Source: Hippopus hippopus (taxonomy: Eukaryota > Mollusca > Bivalvia > Cardiida > Cardiidae). Taken from it: DNA of 64,000 bases. A program made the position numbers and the translations under genes. This document shows, piece by piece, positions 1-6,852 of this stretch. Under the pieces are notes generated by a model. It ran no database searches, was not told the origin of the DNA, and worked only from the letters and a program-made list of their open reading frames with translations. The DNA is taken from contig OX328104.1 of assembly GCA_946811185.2 (NCBI GenBank), positions 47,848,505 to 47,912,504 of the forward strand, written 5' to 3'. How positions within the stretch are numbered: position 1 is the stretch's first letter; the number at the start of each line of letters is the position of its first letter.

Positions 1-2060
1 TACTAGGGCCATTTTATTGGCATTGATACTTTGAATATGCTAAGACGATCAATGTACAGTGTAGAAACCCCAGAAGATAATGTCACAAGTGGCTAAAAAA
101 GACTGAAAACTCTTTCAGTAGCAACTGATTTCTATTGCATAAATCAAACAAAGGGAACTAAATTTTTATTTTTTTTTTTTTTAAATCTCTTTTTATACAA
201 TGACGAGAAATCCAGTTGTGTTGACTACCGTCTCATACGTGCCAGTTACGCGCCCGCGAAAACATGAAAAATCGACTTACGGCACATTCCATTGCAGACG
301 ACACCTGTTGCTTAAGTCAAATATAGGGATTTTTTTTTTTTCTTTTTCTCTTACTAGGGCCATTGAAATGGCATTGATACTTTGAATATGCTAAGATGAT
401 CAATGTACAGTGTAGAAATCCCAGGAAATAGTGTCACAAGTGGCTTAAAAAACTGAAAACTCTTTCAGTAGCAACTGCTTTCTATTGCATAAATCAAACA
501 AAGGGAACTAAATTTTTATTTTTTTTTAAATCTCTTTTTGTACAATGCCAAGAAATCCAGTTGCGTTGACTACCATCTCATACGTGCCAGTTACGCGCCC
601 GCAAAAACATGAAAAATCGACTTACGGCACATTTCATTGCAGATGACACCTGTTGCTTAAGTCAAATATAGGGATTTTTTTTTGTTCTTTTTCTCTTACT
701 AGGGCCATTTTATTGGCATTGATACTTTGAATATGCTAAGATGATCAATGTACGGTGTAGAAATCCCAGGAAATAGTGTCACAAGTGGCTTAAAAAACTG
801 AAAACTCTTTCAGTAGCAACTGATTTCTATTGCATAAATCAAACAAAGGGAACTAAATTTTCATTTTTTTTAAATCTCTTTTTATACCGTGACAAGAAAT
901 CCAGTTGCGTTGACTACTGTCTCATACGTGCCAGTTATGCGCCCGCGAAAACATGAAAAATTGACTTACGGCATATTCCATTGCAGACGACACCTGTTGC
1001 TTTAGTCAAATATAGGGAAATTTTTTTTTTTTCGTTTTCTCTTACTAGGGCCATTGAATTGGTTACAATGACTATCGCACCCATACGTGACCGTTACGTG
1101 CTGTGCATAAAATCATTAAATCAACTTGGACACTTTTGGAGGCAACTGATACCTGTTGCACAAATCAAAGAAAGGTAAACCAAATTCGTTTTCTTACCAG
1201 GGTCACGAAAAACATTGAACCACTTTTGGTGACCATGTGAGTCATGAGTCGATTTTATGTTTAACCGCTGCGCAAAAACATTGATTCAGAAGCAACCGGT
1301 TGCTGTGGCATAAACTTTTTCCAATAAGAAATCTTGTTCTTGTTTGAAGAATTTAGAAATAGGCCAATGAAATACAATAAGATGTAAGAATGACTAATAA
1401 TAAAAATAGGTAAAATAGATAAAATGGCAAAGTTGGGGATTCAACCTCTGACCATCAGGACCCAGAAAAGGTCTTGGTGCAGGGGTCAAACCCTCTTTGC
1501 CAATCAATACGCTGAAATGACCCGAAGATTTAACATAGATATACAGAGATTTCCCCCCCCCCCTTCCAATCAGCCAATCAAATCTCAGGCCTCTCTTAAA
1601 TTATCCAATCACAGAAGCTTTTAGAAAATCAAAATGGCGTCCAATCAGCCAATCAAATCTCATCCCTCTCTTCAAATTATCCAATCAGAAAAGCTTTGAG
1701 AAATTCAATATTGCGCCCAATCAGCCAATCAAATTGCAGACACACCCCCAGAATCATCCAATCAGAAAGCTTTGAGCCATTTGAAATGGCGCCCGAAAAT
1801 ATCGATAGAAAACAGTGAACAAGAATCGGCATAAAAGTGGATTTTAAGTCTTCTTTGAAGGCTGTTATGCAGTCCTTGGCAAACTGCCAGGCATGCACCC
1901 TCCACATATGCCAGATTTCACTGAAAATGGGCGAAAATTTAAGAAAACAGGGTGACAGAAGACCTTGTTTTGGTGCCTTCTAGCACCTTGCAAGAGTGAC
2001 TTCCCCTGATCCCTTGATCCCCTGATTCGATTTGCTTTTCTAATTCAGGCCAACAGCCAT
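1..2060 (+). repeat. Unit H0 (partial, A0 missing)
   Basis: This partial copy starts exactly at an A1 boundary. It contains A1 (1-351), A2 (352-696), A3 (697-1042), B1 (1043-1194), B2 (about 1195-1346), the foldback (1426-1501), an 11-C tract, the CCAAT block (1566-1792) and the tail. The missing A0 presumably lies just upstream of the window. Confidence 0.95.
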
Positions 2061-2106
2061 ACTGTACATTGATACTTTAAATATGCTAAGATGATCAATG
2101 TACAGT
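2061..2106. repeat. 13 bp perfect inverted repeat opening A0 (20 bp loop)
   Basis: The left arm ACTGTACATTGAT (2061-2073) and right arm ATCAATGTACAGT (2094-2106) are exact reverse complements around a 20 bp AT-rich spacer. A1-A3 retain only the inner CATTGAT/ATCAATG 7 bp pairing. In H7, H9, H10 and H13 the right arm ends in CAAT, so pairing drops to 12 of 13. It could form a stem-loop in RNA or a cruciform, or bind a dimeric protein. Function unknown. Confidence 0.9.
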
Positions 2107-2399
2107 GTAGAAACCCCCGAAAATAAGAAAATAATGTCACAAGTGGCTAAAAAAGACTGAAAACTCTTTCAGTAGCAACTGCTTCCTATTGCATAAATCA
2201 AAACAAAGGGAACTAAATTTTAATTTTTTTTTTAATCTCTTTTTACCGTAACAAGAAACCCAGTTACGTTGACGACCGTCTCATACGTGCCAGTTACACA
2301 CCCGCAAAAACACGAAAAATCGACTTACGGCACATTCCATAGCAGACGACACCTGTTGCTTAAGTCAAATATAGGGAATTTTTTTTGTTCTTTTTCTCA
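2061..2399 (+). repeat. A0 subrepeat (339 bp), first of the four ~345 bp subrepeats
   Basis: A0 is the most distinctive A subrepeat. It begins with ACTGTACATTGAT where the others begin TACTAGGGCC. It carries TTTAAAT where the others have TTTGAAT, an 11 bp AAATAAGAAAA-type insertion near 2119, CTGCTTCCTATTGC, and AACACGAAA where the others have AACATGAAA. Its second half ends in the usual ATAGGGA-poly-T-CTTTTTCTC tract. It forms the junction between the non-satellite tail and the A run. Confidence 0.9.
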
Positions 2400-2751
2400 T
2401 ACTAGGGCCATTTTATTGGCATTGATACTTTGAATATGCTAAGACGATCAATGTACAGTGTAGAAACCCCAGAAGATAATGTCACAAGTGGCTAAAAAAG
2501 ACTGAAAACTCTTTCAGTAGCAACTGATTTCTATTGCATAAATCAAACAAAGGGAACTAAATTTTTATTTTTTTTTTTTTTAAATCTCTTTTTATACAAT
2601 GACGAGAAATCCAGTTGTGTTGACTACCGTCTCATACGTGCCAGTTACGCGCCCGCGAAAACATGAAAAATCGACTTACGGCACATTCCATTGCAGACGA
2701 CACCTGTTGCTTAAGTCAAATATAGGGATTTTTTTTTTTTTCTTTTTCTCT
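2400..2751 (+). repeat. A1 subrepeat (352 bp)
   Basis: It starts TACTAGGGCCATTTTATTGG. Diagnostic variants are AAGACGATCAAT, ACCCCAGAAGATAATG, a long first poly-T, GACGAGAAATCC, GTTGTGTTG and CGCGCCCGCGAAAAC. It consists of two related halves: an approximately 190 bp half ending in poly-T near 2580 and an approximately 160 bp half ending in poly-T near 2740. The 61-residue reading frame inside it ends in the next subrepeat and is not convincing as a gene. Confidence 0.92.
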
Positions 2752-3096
2752 TACTAGGGCCATTGAAATGGCATTGATACTTTGAATATGCTAAGATGAT
2801 CAATGTACAGTGTAGAAATCCCAGGAAATAGTGTCACAAGTGGCTTAAAAAACTGAAAACTCTTTCAGTAGCAACTGCTTTCTATTGCATAAATCAAACA
2901 AAGGGAACTAAATTTTTATTTTTTTTTAAATCTCTTTTTGTACAATGCCAAGAAATCCAGTTGCGTTGACTACCATCTCATACGTGCCAGTTACGCGCCC
3001 GCAAAAACATGAAAAATCGACTTACGGCACATTTCATTGCAGACGACACCTGTTGCTTAAGTCAAATATAGGGATTTTTTTTTGTTCTTTTTCTCT
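2752..3096 (+). repeat. A2 subrepeat (345 bp)
   Basis: It starts TACTAGGGCCATTGAAATGG. Diagnostic variants are AAATCCCAGGAAATAGTG, TTTTTGTACAATGCCAAG, ACCATCTC and CCCGCAAAAACATG. The A1 equivalents are ACCGTCTC and CCCGCGAAAACATG, so the CpGs present in A1 are CpA here. This subrepeat is duplicated in H7 and, together with A1, in H16 and H18. Confidence 0.92.
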
Positions 3097-3442
3097 TACT
3101 AGGGCCATTTTATTGGCATTGATACTTTGAATATGCTAAGATGATCAATGTACGGTGTAGAAATCCCAGGAAATAGTGTCACAAGTGGCTTAAAAAACTG
3201 AAAACTCTTTCAGTAGCAACTGATTTCTATTGCATAAATCAAACAAAGGGAACTAAATTTTCATTTTTTTTAAATCTCTTTTTATACCGTGACAAGAAAT
3301 CCAGTTGCGTTGACTACTGTCTCATACGTGCCAGTTATGCGCCCGCGAAAACATGAAAAATTGACTTACGGCATATTCCATTGCAGACGACACCTGTTGC
3401 TTTAGTCAAATATAGGGAAATTTTTTTTTTTTCGTTTTCTCT
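3097..3442 (+). repeat. A3 subrepeat (346 bp)
   Basis: Diagnostic variants are GTACGGTGTAG, TTTTCATTTTTTTT, TACCGTGACAAG, GTTATGCGCC, AAAAATTGACTTACGGCATATTCC (quoted only to its core ATTGACTT and GGCATATT), TTGCTTTAGTC and a terminal T-tract followed by CGTTTTCTCT. It is the last full A subrepeat and is followed directly by B1. Its 3' half survives in the A1/A3 hybrid of H24. Confidence 0.92.
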
Positions 3443-3594
3443 TACTAGGGCCATTGAATTGGTTACAATGACTATCGCACCCATACGTGACCGTTACGTG
3501 CTGTGCATAAAATCATTAAATCAACTTGGACACTTTTGGAGGCAACTGATACCTGTTGCACAAATCAAAGAAAGGTAAACCAAATTCGTTTTCT
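3443..3594 (+). repeat. B1, diverged ~152 bp satellite monomer
   Basis: It begins TACTAGGGCCATTGAATTGG like an A subrepeat but then diverges. It remains alignable to the second half of A through GACTATCG, CATACGTGACCGTTACG and the end block GCAACTGATACCTGTTGCAC followed by AAATCAAAGAAAGG. The A counterpart of the end block is GCAACTGATTTCTATTGCAT. This suggests B1 is an older single monomer of the family that built the A subrepeats. The 65-residue frame running from A3 into B1 follows the repeat and is not supported as a gene. Confidence 0.8.
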
Positions 3595-3637
3595 TACCAG
3601 GGTCACGAAAAACATTGAACCACTTTTGGTGACCATG

Positions 3638-3644
3638 TGAGTCA
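3638..3644. promoter_or_regulatory. AP-1-like TGAGTCA site
   Basis: TGAGTCA is an exact match to the bZIP/AP-1 consensus and occurs once per unit in B2. In H19 (near 48155) and H22 (near 55323) it is TAAGTCA, which breaks the motif. A 7 bp match can occur by chance, so binding is not shown. Confidence 0.4.
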
Positions 3645-3690
3645 TGAGTCGATTTTATGTTTAACCGCTGCGCAAAAACATTGATTCAGA

Positions 3691-3704
3691 AGCAACCGGT
3701 TGCT
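3691..3704. promoter_or_regulatory. 14 bp perfect palindrome AGCAACCGGTTGCT
   Basis: The sequence is its own reverse complement over 14 bp. Its core AACCGGTT matches the known Grainyhead/CP2 family consensus. It occurs once per unit and is conserved in all copies except H21, where AGCAACTGGTTGCT (near 52974) breaks the symmetry. It sits in the stretch of B2 homologous to the non-palindromic GCAACTGATTTCTATTGC of A. Confidence 0.5.
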
Positions 3705-3746
3705 GTGGCATAAACTTTTTCCAATAAGAAATCTTGTTCTTGTTTG

Positions 3747-3825
3747 AAGAATTTAGAAATAGGCCAATGAAATACAATAAGATGTAAGAATGACTAATAA
3801 TAAAAATAGGTAAAATAGATAAAAT
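3747..3825. other. AT-rich spacer with two CCAAT motifs at its edges
   Basis: This stretch is dominated by A and T, with runs such as TAATAATAAAAATAGG and TAAAATAGATAAAATGG. One CCAAT lies just before it (CCAATAAG) and another inside it (GGCCAATGAAAT). No gene, hairpin or subrepeat is visible. It marks the end of recognisable satellite monomer homology. Confidence 0.7.
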
Positions 3826-3901
3826 GGCAAAGTTGGGGATTCAACCTCTGACCATCAGGACCCAGAAAAGGTCTTGGTGCAGGGGTCAAACCCTCTTTGC
3901 C
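3826..3901. repeat. 76 bp imperfect foldback (inverted repeat)
   Basis: The outer 7 bp GGCAAAG and CTTTGCC pair perfectly. The inner arms (about 3833-3862 and 3869-3894) pair with gaps around a short CAGAAAAG tip. Each arm contains an approximately palindromic GGTT/AACC-type block resembling a Pol III B box on the minus strand (GGTTTGACCCC fits GGTTCGANNCC at 10 of 11 positions). This could be a relic of a foldback element or a tRNA-like SINE fragment. No A box or complete tRNA fold is evident. Confidence 0.6.
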
Positions 3902-3952
3902 AATCAATACGCTGAAATGACCCGAAGATTTAACATAGATATACAGAGATTT

Positions 3953-3960
3953 CCCCCCCC
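3953..3960 (+). repeat. Poly-C tract, 7-11 bp across units
   Basis: The tract is 8 C here. In order H0-H25, lengths are 11, 8, 7, 10, 8, 8, 9, 8, 10, 8, interrupted (TCTCT then C7), 9, 11, 9, 10, interrupted (C7-T-C3), 8, 9, 8, 10, 8, 8, 7, 8, 10, 8. Length changes shift the frame of the overlapping open reading frame, which argues against translation across it. Confidence 0.95.
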
Positions 3961-3962
3961 TT

Positions 3963-4189
3963 CCAATCAGCCAATCAAATCTCAGGCCTCTCTTAAATTA
4001 TCCAATCACAGAAGCTTTTAGAAAATCAAAATGGCGTCCAATCAGCCAATCAAATCTCATCCCTCTCTTCAAATTATCCAATCAGAAAAGCTTTGAGAAA
4101 TTCAATATTGCGCCCAATCAGCCAATCAAATTGCAGACACACCCCCAGAATCATCCAATCAGAAAGCTTTGAGCCATTTGAAATGGCGC
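3963..4189 (+). promoter_or_regulatory. CCAAT-box block: three tandem 75-76 bp repeats
   Basis: Three direct repeats (3963-4037, 4038-4113, 4114-4189) each start CCAATCAGCCAATCAAAT, contain a third CCAATCA about 40 bp in, then a HindIII-like AAGCTTT, and end in ATGGCG or ATTGCG. That gives nine CCAAT boxes on the same strand, with three more within about 260 bp upstream. CCAATCAG matches the core bound by NF-Y. Paired boxes are 8 bp apart, so both are unlikely to be occupied together, while the 31-37 bp gaps would permit several NF-Y complexes. The same block is at the equivalent place in all 26 units that include it. The motif content is direct observation; promoter or enhancer activity is inference. 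Confidence 0.75.
4027..4039 (+). promoter_or_regulatory. YY1-like CAAAATGGCGTCC motif
   Basis: It lies at the junction of the first and second 76 bp repeats. It matches the AANATGGCG core of YY1 and the related TISU element, with T in place of G near the end. Directly adjoining CCAAT boxes make a promoter-type arrangement, but no transcript evidence exists here. Confidence 0.45.
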
Positions 4190-4191
4190 CC
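4180..4191 (+). promoter_or_regulatory. Second YY1-like motif GAAATGGCGCCC
   Basis: It ends the third 76 bp repeat and retains the ATGGCG core. The matching end of the second repeat reads ATATTGCGCC, so that copy has lost the motif. In H20 (near 51104) GGCGCCC is GGTGCCC, a CpG-to-TpG type change that breaks the core. Confidence 0.4.
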
Positions 4192-4196
4192 GAAAA

Positions 4197-4204
4197 TATC
4201 GATA
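4197..4204. promoter_or_regulatory. TATCGATA palindrome (DRE-like)
   Basis: TATCGATA is identical to the DNA replication-related element known in insects, which is bound by DREF and overlaps BEAF-32 sites. It lies 7 bp after the CCAAT block and appears intact in all units, including H24 where the flanking base changes (ACTATCGATAG). Relevance depends on the host having such proteins. Confidence 0.4.
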
Positions 4205-4272
4205 GAAAACAGTGAACAAGAATCGGCATAAAAGTGGATTTTAAGTCTTCTTTGAAGGCTGTTATGCAGTCC

Positions 4273-4287
4273 TTGGCAAACTGCCAG
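4273..4287. promoter_or_regulatory. NFI-like dyad TTGGC-N5-GCCAG
   Basis: The site TTGGCAAACTGCCAG matches the NFI dyad TTGGC-N5-GCCAA at 9 of 10 defined positions. It occurs once per unit. In H20 the second half reads GCCGG (near 51202). Binding is inference. Confidence 0.35.
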
Positions 4288-4457
4288 GCATGCACCCTCC
4301 ACATATGCCAGATTTCACTGAAAATGGGCGAAAATTTAAGAAAACAGGGTGACAGAAGACCTTGTTTTGGTGCCTTCTAGCACCTTGCAAGAGTGACTTC
4401 CCCTGATCCCTTGATCCCCTGATTCGATTTGCTTTTCTAATTCAGGCCAACAGCCAT

Positions 4458-6852
4458 ACTGTACATTGATACTTTAAATATGCTAAGATGATCAATGTAC
4501 AGTGTAGAAACCCCAGAAAATAAGAAAATAATGTCACAAGTGGCTAAAAAAGACTGAAAACTCTTTCAGTAGCAACTGCTTCCTATTGCATAAATCAAAA
4601 CAAAGGGAACTAAATTTTAATTTTTTTTTTAATCTCTTTTTACCGTAACAAGAAACCCAGTTACGTTGACGACCGTCTCATACGTGCCAGTTACGCACCC
4701 GCAAAAACACGAAAAATCGACTTACGGCACATTCCATAGCAGACGACACCTGTTGCTTAAGTCAAATATAGGGAAATTTTTTTGTTCTTTTTCTCATACT
4801 AGGGCCATTTTATTGGCATTGATACTTTGAATATGCTAAGACGATCAATGTACAGTGTAGAAACCCCAGAAGATAATGTCACAAGTGGCTAAAAAAGACT
4901 GAAAACTCTTTCAGTAGCAACTGATTTCTATTGCATAAATCAAACAAAGGGAACTAAATTTTTATTTTTTTTTTTTTTAAATCTCTTTTTATACAATGAC
5001 GAGAAATCCAGTTGTGTTGACTACCGTCTCATACGTGCCAGTTACGCGCCCGCGAAAACATGAAAAATCGACTTACGGCACATTCCATTGCAGACGACAC
5101 CTGTTGCTTAAGTCAAATATAGGGATTTTTTTTTTTTCTTTTTCTCTTACTAGGGCCATTGAAATGGCATTGATACTTTGAATATGCTAAGATGATCAAT
5201 GTACAGTGTAGAAATCCCAGGAAATAGTGTCACAAGTGGCTTAAAAAACTGAAAACTCTTTCAGTAGCAACTGCTTTCTATTGCATAAATCAAACAAAGG
5301 GAACTAAATTTTTATTTTTTTTTAAATCTCTTTTTGTACAATGCCAAGAAATCCAGTTGCGTTGACTACCATCTCATACGTGCCAGTTACGCGCCCGCAA
5401 AAACATGAAAAATCGACTTACGGCACATTTCATTGCAGATGACACCTGTTGCTTAAGTCAAATATAGGGATTTTTTTTTGTTCTTTTTCTCTTACTAGGG
5501 CCATTTTATTGGCATTGATACTTTGAATATGCTAAGATGATCAATGTACGGTGTAGAAATCCCAGGAAATAGTGTCACAAGTGGCTTAAAAAACTGAAAA
5601 CTCTTTCAGTAGCAACTGATTTCTATTGCATAAATCAAACAAAGGGAACTAAATTTTCATTTTTTTTAAATCTCTTTTTATACCATGACAAGAAATCCAG
5701 TTGCGTTGACTACTGTCTCATACGTGCCAGTTATGCGCCCGCGAAAACATGAAAAATTGACTTACGGCATATTCCATTGCAGACGACACCTGTTGCTTTA
5801 GTCAAATATAGGGAAATTTTTTTTTTTTCGTTTTCTCTTACTAGGGCCATTGAATTGGTTACAATGACTATCGCACCCATACGTGACCGTTACGTGCTGT
5901 GCATAAAATCATTAAATCAACTTGGACACTTTTGGAGGCAACTGATACCTGTTGCACAAATCAAAGAAAGGTAAACCAAATTCGTTTTCTTACCAGGGTC
6001 ACGAAAAACATTGAACCACTTTTGGTGACCATGTGAGTCATGAGTCGATTTTATGTTTAACCGCTGCGCAAAAACATTGATTCAGAAGCAACCGGTTGCT
6101 GTGGCATAAACTTTTTCCAATAAGAAATCTTGTTCTTGTTTGAAGAATTTAGAAATAGGCCAATGAAATACAATAAGATGTAAGAATGACTAATAATAAA
6201 AATAGGTAAAATAGATAAAATGGCAAAGTTGGGGATTCAACCTCTGACCATCAGGACCCAGAAAAGGTCTTGGTGCAGGGGTCAAACCCTCTTTGCCAAT
6301 CAATACGCTGAAATGACCCGAAGATTTAACATAGATATACAGAGATTTCCCCCCCTTCCAATCAGCCAATCAAATCTCAGGCCTCTCTTAAATTATCCAA
6401 TCACAGAAGCTTTTAGAAAATCAAAATGGCGTCCAATCAGCCAATCAAATCTCATCCCTCTCTTCAAATTATCCAATCAGAAAAGCTTTGAGAAATTCAA
6501 TATTGCGCCCAATCAGCCAATCAAATTGCAGACACACCCCCAGAATCATCCAATCAGAAAGCTTTGAGCCATTTGAAATGGCGCCCGAAAATATCGATAG
6601 AAAACAGTGAACAAGAATCGGCATAAAAGTGGATTTTAAGTCTTCTTTGAAGGCTGTTATGCAGTCCTTGGCAAACTGCCAGGCATGCACCCTCCACATA
6701 TGCCAGATTTCACTGAAAATGGGCGAAAATTTAAGAAAACAGGGTGACAGAAGACCTTGTTTTGGTGCCTTCTAGCACCTTGCAAGAGTGACTTCCCCTG
6801 ATCCCTTGATCCCCTGATTCGATTTGCTTTTCTAATTCAGGCCAACAGCCAT
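4458..6852 (+). repeat. Unit H2 (2395 bp)
   Basis: Standard layout; CCAAT block at 6358-6584; 7-C tract. A3 has TACCATGACAAG near 5682 where most copies have TACCGTGACAAG. The A0-A1 junction reads CTCATACTAGGG, a variant shared with H1, H3, H5, H6 and H8. Confidence 0.96.

Larger units (their letters stand above)
3595..3746 (+). repeat. B2, second diverged ~152 bp monomer (end approximate)
   Basis: It begins TACCAGGGTCAC, a variant of the TACTAGGGCCAT monomer start. It ends with AGCAACCGGTTGCTGTGGCA and TAAACTTTTTCC, which lines up with the GCAACTG...TTGCATAAATC block of A. It is more diverged than B1. It contains an AP-1-like site and a 14 bp palindrome annotated separately. The right edge is set by homology and is uncertain by about 10 bp. 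Confidence 0.7.
4074..4304 (-). other. Recurrent 76-codon minus-strand reading frame, probably not a gene
   Basis: An open frame of 76 codons (start MWRVHAWQF) is present in the same place in all 26 units, and runs to 84 codons in H14 (35176-35430) because its stop is mutated. About half of it is the reverse complement of the CCAAT repeats, which produces the DWLIG and DWMILG words. Differences among copies are mostly amino-acid changing (T/S, R/S, D/V, A/T, W/R, F/V), with one silent change noticed (CCG/CCC in H9). No recognised domain. I interpret its persistence as a consequence of recent array homogenisation. Confidence 0.7.
2061..4457 (+). repeat. Unit H1 (2397 bp), used here as the reference copy
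   Basis: The order is A0-A1-A2-A3-B1-B2-AT spacer-foldback-poly-C-CCAAT block-tail. Its internal parts are annotated individually below and the same layout applies to all other units. Private variants include a five-C run in A0 (near 2112) where other units have CCCCAG, and ACACACCC in A0 near 2297. Poly-C length is 8 and the CCAAT block lies at 3963-4189. Confidence 0.97.
4190..4457. other. Unit tail, 268 bp with no subrepeats
   Basis: This stretch connects the CCAAT block to the next A0. It holds the TATCGATA site, the NFI-like palindrome, CTTGCAAG (an 8 bp palindrome), and short GATCCC/TGATCCCC near-repeats around 4405-4425. I find no satellite homology and no convincing gene. It is almost invariant between units; H17 and H19 share CTTGGAAG, and the H22 and H23 tails share CTCGCAAG. 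Confidence 0.8.

Noticed and set aside
1..10. Window starts exactly at an A1 boundary (TACTAGGGCC)
   Set aside because: Nothing distinguishes this boundary from the other A1 starts, so it is most likely a coincidence of where the window was cut.
2945..3130. 61-codon plus-strand frames beginning MPRNPVAL or MTRNPVVL in many A1 and A2 subrepeats
   Set aside because: They follow the satellite period, read through the poly-T tract as runs of F, end in the next subrepeat, and are absent wherever a subrepeat type changes a start codon or frame. No domain is recognisable.
3381..3578. 65-codon frame spanning A3 and B1 (begins MQTTPVAL)
   Set aside because: It crosses a T-tract of variable length, so several units (H16, H18-H20, H22, H23) lack it through frame shifts. 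No sign of coding constraint.
3565..3602. CENP-B box-like string (ATTCGTTTTC then TTACCAGGG)
   Set aside because: It has the TTCG start but lacks the required A and CGGG at the consensus spacing, so centromere identity cannot be argued from it.
3826..3901. tRNA gene suggested by 76 bp length and B-box-like blocks
   Set aside because: There is no A box at the right distance, no cloverleaf, and the pairing is a single long foldback.
3963..4189. CRISPR-like repeats
   Set aside because: The three 75-76 bp units are contiguous diverged direct repeats without unique spacers, in a eukaryotic satellite.
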